Shown piece by piece: positions 7,243 to 12,762 of a DNA stretch of 12,762 nt (positions are counted from its first letter, which is position 1; every line of letters begins with the position of its first letter). Location of the stretch: positions 1 through 12,762 of the forward strand of contig CAZKHA010000102.1 of assembly GCA_964552325.1 (NCBI GenBank). Direction: 5' to 3'. The stretch comes from CAZKCK01 sp964552325. GTDB lineage: Bacteria; Bacteroidota; Bacteroidia; Bacteroidales; TTA-H9. The notes below the pieces were generated by a model. The model did not search any database, was not told the DNA's origin, and was given only the letters and a program-made list of their open reading frames with translations. The position numbers were made by a program, and so were the translations under genes.

Positions 7243-7409
7243 GTTGGAATAATTGACCCCTTCTTCATTCCACATCAGGCGAGTGAAACAATGGTTTACC
7301 AAATAGTTTCGACTTTGGAAGCGTATTATGAGCTTTTTAACCAGTAGTTACAACGAACAGAAGGAAAGGTTGATTCACAAATTTATAACAAAATATTAGC
7401 TGCGAATGT

Positions 7410-10133
7410 TTAGGTCAAAGGCAGTGTAAAATAGAATGAGGATCCGACATTTTCAATGCTTTCTACCCTAATAGTTCCGCCAAGCATTTCAACATACGCT
7501 TTTGAAATGGCCAAACCCAGCCCAGCACCTTGATAGGCAGATTTATCGGCAATATCGGCCTGTACAAACCGATCGAACACAGCTTGAAGGCGATTGCTGG
7601 GTATCCCGATACCGGTATCTTTTACAAAGAAATTTAACTGATTATTTATGCGTTCGAAGCCAAACGAAACCTGACCCTTAGGCGTAAACTTCAAGGCATT
7701 CTTAACAAGATTTGTAAGAATAGCATAAAGTTTCTCTTTGTCGGTAAAAATAATATAAGGCGTTGGTTTGGCAGGAAATGTTGAAGTGAGCTTTAAGCCT
7801 TTAGCCATGGCTTCGGGACTGAAGAAACGGTTTAAGTGATCAAGCATTTCAGAAAGGTTGGTTTCGGTTTTGAACATATCCATTTGACCAGCCTCTATCT
7901 TTGAAATATCTATTAAGTCGTTCAGGATATTGAGCATGCGGCGTCCGCTTTTTTCGATAATGGCCACAAACTTCTCCTTTTCTTCGCCCGAATATTCTGG
8001 CCGTTTTAAAAGCTCGGCAAAGCCTAGGATGCCATTCATGGGTGTTCGGATTTCGTGGCTCATGTTGGCTAGGAAAGCACTTTTTAGCCGATCGCTTTCC
8101 TCGGCTTTCTCTTTGGCTACCAGCAATTCTTGTTGGTTTTTTTGCCTTTGATAGGTAGCACCAATTGTGTTTGCGGCAGTTGTAAGCAGCCGTTCTTCGG
8201 TATGGGTCCACTCGCGCTTGTGGTTGCAATCATCAAACCCAATAAAGCCCCAAAAAACCTCATCAATAAATACAGGCGTAACCAAAATAGAGACAATATT
8301 CTGGGCCTGTAATGCCAACCGTTCTAGCTCAGGGAAATCGCAAATGTTGCCAACAACCACCTTTCCTTTCGACAACAATTCATACCATCTTGGGCAGGCC
8401 AATTCATAAGGGACGCTCTGAAGCTCTGGGTTATCAATTTCGGGCTGAACATTGCCATCGGTCCACTCGTGTATTTGGCTCATTACGGGTAGCAGATAAT
8501 CAGGTGACTGATGGTTTTTAAAAATATAAACCCGATTTACATGAGTGGCCAATCCAAGCATTTCCAGTGCTATATTAATATCAACCTCCAGATTTTTACC
8601 TTGTATTAGCAAGGCAGTGGCCTTCGAAATGGCATCTAAAAGCTTATCGCGTTTGTAAACCTCGCTTTCTATTTTGCGTTGATAGGTAACATCGGTAGCG
8701 CTTCCAACAATTCCTATAATCTTCCCCTCATCATCAAAAATGGGAGCTTTACGGATATCTAGGTGCATGTATTTACCCCGCACATTTCCAAATTCATTAA
8801 AGCCGTTGGGCCTTCCAGACTTAATAATTGCTTCATCCGAATTTTGGATAAAGGCGCCCAACGTAAACCACTCAGCATCGTCCGGAAAGGATGCTTGCTC
8901 CCTTGTTTTAAAATATTGATAGGGCTTACCGATGGGTTCATCAGTGCTTTCAGCAAACAACAACTTTGAGCACAATGATTTATTCGCAAAAATATAATTT
9001 CCGTTTAAGTCTTTGGCCCATAGCATATCGGGCATATTATCAGCCATCAACCTAAACATTGTTGACAAATTACGGTATTTGGTTTCGGCTTCTTCAAGTG
9101 CTTCTTGGCGTAAAACACTTTCGGTTACATCGCGGATGATGATTAGGCGGAAACCAAGCTGCTTTTTGACTTCCTGCTTCAGTACCCGATAAACGAAGTG
9201 GCCTACAGTGTTCCTCACTTCAACGGTGCTTATGGTTTCGGACGAAACCAATGCAGTTGATAATTCGGGTGGCACGTTGCTTATATTGCTGATTTCTTCT
9301 CCAATAAGGTCATTAATTGGAGTGCACAGCATTTCTTTTGCTGATTGATTAAAATCAATTACCCTGTTTTGGTTGTCGATAGCTAAAATCCCATCTTTCA
9401 TGGTTTCGAAAAGCGTATCGCGTGCCACGGGGACTAAATCGAGGAATTTGGCCTTATAAAGCGCTAAACTAAACACCAAACTACTGATAATAATGCTTAT
9501 TGGAACCAAATCGAGCCCAGGAATGAAATTGATACCTGTAAGATAGAATATACTTGCAGTCCACGGAAACAGCCCAGCAACAAGCACATGAAAGCCTTGG
9601 CGTTTAAACGCATCGGGCCTTACACCAATAAAATTGAAGAGCATAAAAGTAGCTACGCCTAGTAGCATGTAATTATAGCCCATATAGCCAATCCAAAACC
9701 AGGTGCCATGGTAATATTCCATGATATTTGTTTGTGGGTTGATAGGCGAAAAACCTGACCAAACAAGATGATGGTATTGGTTGGTAGCAGCTAATAACAG
9801 GGTGATGGTGGGTATAATAAACAGTACCGTTGCCTTTTGCTTTGGGCTAAAAAAACTGCTGCCAACAAAACGTAAAACGAACAAAAAATACAGCACTGGG
9901 GTGTACACAGCCCCGATGTAACCCACAACCGACCACCAAATTTTGGTTATCGGATCGGTAGCTGCAGTTTCAAAGCTCACGAAAATGGTCCATATACCGG
10001 ACAATAAGGTTAGGAGAAACAATTGGCTGGAGCAGCGCACCATACGCCGTTTCCAAGCCACGAAGCTAATACCAAACGATAGCAATGAAGCCAGTATAAA
10101 AGAGGCGGTAACAATAGTAAATCTATAATCCAT
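7410..10133 (-). CDS. Membrane sensor histidine kinase (7TM-PAS-PAS-GAF-HisKA-HATPase), orphan
   Basis: The product is 907 aa. The N-terminal ~230 residues hold seven hydrophobic segments (e.g. 4-26, 37-55, 68-90, 101-117, 145-170, 181-199, 210-226), matching the 7TM input region found on some histidine kinases. A first PAS domain follows (~238-340; DGILAIDNQNRVIDFNQSA), a linker helix, a second PAS (~355-485; MPDMLWAKDLNGNYIFAN, ending in IVGSATDVTYQRKI), then a GAF domain (~495-660). The kinase core has the phosphoacceptor H693 in SHEIRTPMNG, the N-box NLVKNALKFTP (808-818), DTGIGIP (839-845) and GAGLGLAI (869-876); all catalytic motifs are intact. No receiver domain is attached and no response regulator gene lies nearby, so the partner is encoded elsewhere. 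The signal is unknown; PAS plus GAF would suit a small ligand or redox cue. A perfect promoter lies at 10206-10236. Stop is TAA. Confidence 0.94.
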   Translation of the reverse strand: MDYRFTIVTASFILASLLSFGISFVAWKRRMVRCSSQLFLLTLLSGIWTIFVSFETAATDPITKIWWSVVGYIGAVYTPVLYFLFVLRFVGSSFFSPKQKATVLFIIPTITLLLAATNQYHHLVWSGFSPINPQTNIMEYYHGTWFWIGYMGYNYMLLGVATFMLFNFIGVRPDAFKRQGFHVLVAGLFPWTASIFYLTGINFIPGLDLVPISIIISSLVFSLALYKAKFLDLVPVARDTLFETMKDGILAIDNQNRVIDFNQSAKEMLCTPINDLIGEEISNISNVPPELSTALVSSETISTVEVRNTVGHFVYRVLKQEVKKQLGFRLIIIRDVTESVLRQEALEEAETKYRNLSTMFRLMADNMPDMLWAKDLNGNYIFANKSLCSKLLFAESTDEPIGKPYQYFKTREQASFPDDAEWFTLGAFIQNSDEAIIKSGRPNGFNEFGNVRGKYMHLDIRKAPIFDDEGKIIGIVGSATDVTYQRKIESEVYKRDKLLDAISKATALLIQGKNLEVDINIALEMLGLATHVNRVYIFKNHQSPDYLLPVMSQIHEWTDGNVQPEIDNPELQSVPYELACPRWYELLSKGKVVVGNICDFPELERLALQAQNIVSILVTPVFIDEVFWGFIGFDDCNHKREWTHTEERLLTTAANTIGATYQRQKNQQELLVAKEKAEESDRLKSAFLANMSHEIRTPMNGILGFAELLKRPEYSGEEKEKFVAIIEKSGRRMLNILNDLIDISKIEAGQMDMFKTETNLSEMLDHLNRFFSPEAMAKGLKLTSTFPAKPTPYIIFTDKEKLYAILTNLVKNALKFTPKGQVSFGFERINNQLNFFVKDTGIGIPSNRLQAVFDRFVQADIADKSAYQGAGLGLAISKAYVEMLGGTIRVESIENVGSSFYFTLPLT

Positions 10134-10205
10134 AAGCTTTTAAAAGTGTTAGGCTTAAACCAGCGGCCCATTTATGCCAAACAAAATGCAATAAGTTTAT
10201 TTCTA

Positions 10206-10236
10206 CAAATATAAGGCAAGAAAGGGCAACTGGCAA
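10206..10236 (-). promoter_or_regulatory. Bacteroidota-type promoter of the histidine kinase
   Basis: On the minus strand TTG (10236-10234), exactly 20 bases, then TATATTTG (10213-10206): a full consensus match. The predicted start lies near 10200, giving a leader of about 65 nt before the ATG at 10133. Confidence 0.62.
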
Positions 10237-10491
10237 CCGTTTATTGAAAAGTTAGGGGAAAGCAATGGATAAGACATGAACTCATAGCACCAGGCAGTAT
10301 TTAAAAAAAAATACGCGTAAGGCTTAAAAACAACGTTTTCTTAAGGCTTATAAAATCAATTTTAAGTCCGTAAAAATCATTTAGCCGCAGCCTGGCTTGC
10401 TAGCTCTATAAACCCGAATTAGTGCTATTTTTTTGTTGAAAATAAGCCAAGCAAATTCGTTAACGTAGCCTGTTATTTAATTAAGGCATTA
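10237..10491. other. Gene-free intergenic stretch
   Basis: No credible open frame on either strand. The only structure seen is the octamer AAGGCTTA repeated at 10319-10326 and 10343-10350, flanking an imperfect palindrome (CTTAA at 10323-10327 with TTAAG at 10341-10345, inner AAAC/GTTT). It lies over 80 bases upstream of the kinase promoter; a role as operator is speculative. Confidence 0.35.
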
Positions 10492-10510
10492 GTGATGGTT
10501 ATGCCATCAC
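10492..10510. terminator. Hairpin downstream of the dead toxin gene
   Basis: GTGATGG (10492-10498) and CCATCAC (10504-10510) form a perfect 7-bp stem with a 5-base loop. It lies 23 bases beyond the end of the toxin pseudogene on its strand. The minus strand has no clean T-run after it; on the plus strand five Ts follow after a short gap. It may be a leftover terminator of the module. Confidence 0.4.
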
Positions 10511-10533
10511 ACATTTTTGAGTATCGATCCACT

Positions 10534-10806
10534 TTATTGTTTAACTATCAGTATGTCTGCATCTTGCCTACAGTCCTATACGGTATGGACAATAATACTT
10601 GCTGCATCAAATTCGTAAAAAAGGATAAAATTTCCAATAACCAACCCACAAATAGACTCAAAACCGTTTTTACGCCCCAACTTGGGTAACTTTTTAAGGA
10701 CTTTCTATTCTTTTTTAAATCTAAAGTAAAGCTTTTCGGCGTATGATTTGCTTTTGTTGCGCTGGGAATAATACTCCAGAATTTCAAAGAATTTTCTTTT
10801 TGCCAT
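10534..10806 (-). pseudogene. Decayed RelE/ParE-type toxin gene
   Basis: One frame from the ATG at 10804-10806 to a TAA at 10534-10536 (91 codons with stop) reads like a Bacteroidota ParE/RelE toxin: MAKRK, FFEILEYYSQRNKSKSYAEK, LYFRFKKE, stop, KVLKKLPKLG, FESICGLVIGNFILFYEF, DAASIIVHTV, stop, DCRQDADILIVKQ. Two TAG codons interrupt it at codon 34 (10705-10707) and codon 77 (10576-10578). The second sits exactly where the family has Trp in the VWDCRQ motif, one base from TGG; the first is where a Leu is expected, one base from TTG. No frameshift is needed. The segment after MAKRK also lacks about ten residues (usual IxWS...A...KL), an in-frame deletion. It lies 6 bases after the antitoxin remnant. 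Family membership is read from motifs without a search; loss of function is clear from the two stops. Confidence 0.82.
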
Positions 10807-10812
10807 TGAGGA

Positions 10813-11055
10813 TCAATTCATTATTTCGTTTACCCATCTTGAAAATTATTCATCAAGACTGGATTCTCCGTATCCATGACCATCCGCAACTTCTGCTCTT
10901 GATTCCATTATTTCCATCCTTTGTTCGCGGGTAGGCAACACTATTTCGGAACCTACTTTTAAATCAAGCGGGGCATTAAGCCCATTAAGAAATTAAACGT
11001 CATTTATTTCCGATATTCGATGAATCAATATTTTTTTCAACTCAATGGTGGTCAT
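10813..11055 (-). pseudogene. Decayed RelB-like antitoxin gene paired with the toxin remnant
   Basis: One frame from ATG 11053-11055 to TGA 10813-10815 (81 codons with stop) reads MTTIELKKILIHRISEINDV, stop, FLNGLNAPLDLKVGSEIVLP, TREQRMEIMESRAEVADG, HGYGESSLDE, stop, FSRWVNEIMN. The start (MTTIELKK), the middle (T-x-EQR-x-EI) and the end (LDE-x-FS-x-WV) match the small antitoxins that precede ParE-type toxins in Bacteroidota. Two TAA codons break it, at codon 21 (10993-10995) and codon 70 (10846-10848). The frame is otherwise unbroken across the whole length. The gene order (antitoxin first, toxin 6 bases later) is that of a functional type II module. A -7 box upstream (11076-11083) still looks intact. 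It is probably recent decay, since only point changes are seen. Confidence 0.78.
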
Positions 11056-11075
11056 ACCAAAATAGTAAGGTCTTA

Positions 11076-11106
11076 CAAATATACTATATCATTGTAGTTG
11101 ATGCCA
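11076..11106 (-). promoter_or_regulatory. Probable promoter of the dead toxin-antitoxin pair
   Basis: The minus strand reads TATATTTG (11083-11076), a match to TAnnTTTG, 20 bases upstream of the antitoxin ATG. The -33 triplet at 20-nt spacing is TGG (11106-11104), one base off TTG. Confidence 0.45.
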
Positions 11107-11362
11107 TGAAAAAACGGTTAAACATTTACCAACTTCACTCTCGGAAAAAAAGTTTCATGCAATAACAACTCTTAATTGTACTCGTGGTCAGATTAACATG
11201 AAGCGCACATGCATTAAAGTGAACATTTTACATCAGGTCATTGCCAATTAATTGAATTACAGAAATATACTTTAAATATTCATAAGTAAACTCAAATTCA
11301 TATGGCAATCAGCAATCCCTTTCAGCATGAACAATTCGATGCCGTTTTTGTACCTAATTAGT
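11107..11362. other. AT-rich intergenic region before msrBA
   Basis: No gene is supported. A 19-codon ORF at 11106-11165 on the plus strand has no recognisable content. No strict TAnnTTTG box for the msrBA gene was found on the plus strand; the nearest is an imperfect TACTTTAA near 11268-11275. An ATG at 11327 is in frame with msrBA but precedes its natural lipoprotein signal. Confidence 0.35.
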
Positions 11363-12286
11363 ATGAAAACACACGTATCATTCGTTATCCTGCTCATGGT
11401 ATGGCTGAGCGGATGTACACAAAAACCCAGCAAAACCATGACCTATAATAAACTCACACCCGAAGAAGCCTATGTAATTGAACAGAAAGGCACCGAACGC
11501 CCATTTACAGGCAAATACTATCAGTTTGATGAAGAAGGAACCTACCTGTGCCGGCGTTGCAATGCTCCCTTGTACCGGTCAACGGATAAGTTTGACGCCC
11601 ACTGTGGTTGGCCCAGTTTTGATGACGAGATAAAAGGAGCCGTAAAAAGCACTACCGATGCCGATGGGTACCGTACTGAGATTACCTGTGCCAATTGCGG
11701 CGCTCATCTGGGCCACGTTTTTATGGACGAAGGCTTTACACCTAAAAACACGCGGCATTGCGTAAACTCACTCTCGCTAGGCTTTGAACCCGCTAAAACG
11801 GCAAGCCATGATACTGCCTTGTTTGCCTCGGGCTGCTTCTGGGGCACGGAATATTACCTTAAAAAAGCCAAAGGAGTGATAGCCACCCAAGTGGGCTATA
11901 CTGGCGGTACTGTTCAGAACCCAACCTATAAACAGGTTTGCACCGGAACCACGGGTCATTATGAGTGCGTGCAAGTGGTTTTCGACCCCAACATCATCAA
12001 TTATGAGGAACTTACAAAGCTCTTTTTTGAAACCCACAACCCCGAGCAGACCAATGGCCAAGGCCCCGATTTAGGCCCGCAATACCGTTCGGCTATCTTC
12101 TATGCCAGCGATGCGCAAAAGCAAACCGCCCAACAACTCATTGCTATCCTTACCCAAAAAGGATTAAAGATAGCCACGGAGCTTAAGCCAGCCGCCCACT
12201 TTTGGCCTGCCGAAGATTACCATCAAGATTATTATTCAAAGACGGGCGGTTCGCCATATTGCCATATTTACCGGAAACTGTTTTGA
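11363..12286 (+). CDS. msrAB: Lipoprotein methionine sulfoxide reductase, MsrB-MsrA fusion
   Basis: The product is 307 aa. Residues 1-18 are a lipoprotein signal ending in the lipobox LSGC (lipidated C18), so the enzyme is anchored on the periplasmic side of a membrane. The MsrB domain comes first (~27-145): zinc pairs CRRC (C63, C66) and CANC (C109, C112), HCGWPSF near 80-86, catalytic C133 in RHCVNSLSL. The MsrA domain follows (~150-307): SGCFWG with catalytic C158, then GYTGG, GHYECVQVVFDP, YRSAIF and a late Cys in SPYCHIY. MsrA reduces S- and MsrB reduces R-methionine sulfoxide, so the fusion repairs both forms in extracytoplasmic proteins. The B-then-A order is the reverse of the Neisseria-type fusion core. 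I chose ATG 11363 because a good signal peptide begins there; the ATG at 11327 would bury it. Stop is TGA. Confidence 0.94.
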   Translation: MKTHVSFVILLMVWLSGCTQKPSKTMTYNKLTPEEAYVIEQKGTERPFTGKYYQFDEEGTYLCRRCNAPLYRSTDKFDAHCGWPSFDDEIKGAVKSTTDADGYRTEITCANCGAHLGHVFMDEGFTPKNTRHCVNSLSLGFEPAKTASHDTALFASGCFWGTEYYLKKAKGVIATQVGYTGGTVQNPTYKQVCTGTTGHYECVQVVFDPNIINYEELTKLFFETHNPEQTNGQGPDLGPQYRSAIFYASDAQKQTAQQLIAILTQKGLKIATELKPAAHFWPAEDYHQDYYSKTGGSPYCHIYRKLF

Positions 12287-12420
12287 GAAGGGGAGAGTGA
12301 TGAGAGGCGAGCGGTGAGAGGGGGAGAATGGGAGACAAAGTGAAGGGAAGATGGGGAGAAGACGAGAGCGAGAGAAGGGGCGAAAGGATTTGAAGTAAAA
12401 AGTAAGTAGTAGGAAGTTGC
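12287..12420 (+). repeat. Purine-rich repeat tract with 7-base period, copy 1
   Basis: The tract starts right at the msrAB stop. The first part reads in heptads GAGTGAT, GAGAGGC, GAGCGGT, GAGAGGG (12295-12322). In the same phase the end reads GGCGAAA, GGATTTG, AAGTAAA, AAGTAAG, TAGTAGG (12379-12413). Bases 12361-12415 recur at 12708-12762 with two mismatches. The strand is almost all purine. Not coding. Confidence 0.75.
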
Positions 12421-12439
12421 AGCACTAAACCAAGGTTTT

Positions 12440-12465
12440 ACAAAGTGAAGGGACAAAGTGAAGCG
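12440..12465 (+). repeat. Tandem 13-base repeat
   Basis: ACAAAGTGAAGGG at 12440-12452 is followed at once by ACAAAGTGAAGCG at 12453-12465. A third copy of ACAAAGTGAAGGG lies at 12335-12347 inside the preceding tract. Confidence 0.65.
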
Positions 12466-12621
12466 CACCGAACCAAAGTATGGTAAATGCTAGTGCTGGG
12501 CGAGATGGGCAGAGCCTTAGCCCTTTACCGAGGCTTATGGTAAATATCAAACTGTAAAGAGAATCTATAATAGTTGGTCTTCAAATATTTACAATTTGAA
12601 ATTACCAATTTACAATGGCTT

Positions 12622-12663
12622 TCAACCCATGAACCATTCACCCTTCACCCTGAACCATTTACC
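12622..12663 (-). repeat. Tandem heptamer repeat, GGTGAAn type
   Basis: On the minus strand six units follow each other: GGTAAAT, GGTTCAG, GGTGAAG, GGTGAAT, GGTTCAT, GGGTTGA. The unit is the same as at 2057-2091 on the plus strand, about 10.5 kb away. Confidence 0.7.
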
Positions 12664-12676
12664 AAATAATTCGAGC

Positions 12677-12762
12677 GATGAGAGAAGAGCGGGAGAGAGG
12701 GGGAGATGACGAGAGCGAGAGAAGGGGCGATAGGATTTAAAGTAAAAAGTAAGTAGTAGGAA
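12677..12762 (+). repeat. Purine-rich repeat tract, copy 2 (runs off the window)
   Basis: It begins GATGAGAG as copy 1 does at 12299, lacks about 31 bases of copy 1, and then matches 12361-12415 at 12708-12762 with two mismatches in 55. The copies are 347 bases apart in direct orientation. The end of this copy is outside the window. The bases between the two copies, apart from the short repeats listed, show no gene. Confidence 0.75.

Noticed and set aside
10492..10689. A 65-codon plus-strand ORF
   Set aside because: It is antisense to the toxin pseudogene and shows no recognisable content; its start lies in a hairpin stem.
10548..10787. A 79-codon minus-strand ORF overlapping the toxin remnant
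   Set aside because: It is in a different frame from the readable toxin sequence and has no family features; it is open only because the true frame is in decay.
11106..11165. A 19-codon plus-strand ORF starting MKKRLNIYQLHS
   Set aside because: Too short, with no recognisable family or initiation signal, and no conserved neighbour.
11327..11362. Upstream ATG extending msrAB by 12 residues
   Set aside because: It would place uncharged residues before a complete lipoprotein signal peptide that starts at 11363.
12183..12468. Two minus-strand ORFs rich in Ser, Leu and Pro opposite the end of msrAB
   Set aside because: They are translations of the purine-rich repeats and of the antisense of msrAB, with low-complexity composition.
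12299..12762. CRISPR array
   Set aside because: The repeated blocks are not separated by unique spacers of constant length, drift in sequence, and have no cas genes nearby.
12287..12762. Insertion sequence or its ends
   Set aside because: No transposase reading frame and no terminal inverted repeats were seen; the repeats are direct and low-complexity.

Overview
The window comes from a member of the Bacteroidota. The evidence is a protein with a type IX secretion (T9SS) C-terminal sorting domain, a PorT-like outer-membrane barrel, the rseC-rnfB gene pair, and promoters of the phylum's own form (-33 TTG, about 20 nt, -7 TAnnTTTG) instead of Shine-Dalgarno-led genes. Rnf, RseC, a stand-alone rubrerythrin and a soluble P-type-ATPase-like HAD protein are common in anaerobic or facultative Bacteroidales-type organisms. 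The order is an inference.

Layout. Positions 1-805 (minus strand): the N-terminus of RnfB, cut by the window edge, preceded by rseC. Positions 938-1444 (plus): a rubrerythrin-type diiron protein ending at a clear intrinsic terminator. Positions 1512-7179 (minus): a HAD protein, a T9SS-sorted secreted protein, a DUF985 cupin, a PorT-like barrel and the RNA-binding protein Tex. Positions 7410-10133 (minus): a large orphan sensor histidine kinase (7TM-PAS-PAS-GAF-HisKA-HATPase). Positions 10134-11362 look gene-poor but hold a decayed toxin-antitoxin pair. Positions 11363-12286 (plus): a lipoprotein MsrB-MsrA fusion. Positions 12287-12762: purine-rich repeats with a 7-base period, including two copies of a 55-base direct repeat.

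How the genes fit together. Several concern redox balance and oxidative damage: Rnf/RseC (electron transfer and reduction of redox sensors), rubrerythrin (peroxide defence) and membrane-anchored MsrBA (repair of oxidised methionine outside the cytoplasm). The barrel and the T9SS cargo belong to the cell envelope and secretion. Tex and the kinase are housekeeping or sensory.

The strongest unexpected observation is the dead RelB/ParE-like module at 10534-11055. Its antitoxin and toxin each stay in one reading frame but are each cut by two nonsense codons, so ordinary ORF calling misses both; a promoter-like -7 box still sits upstream. Second are the near-leaderless promoters of the T9SS gene and rseC, where the apparent TTG start codon is the end of the -7 box. 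Third is the family of heptamer repeats shared by two distant intergenic sites. I did not find a convincing new multi-gene system.
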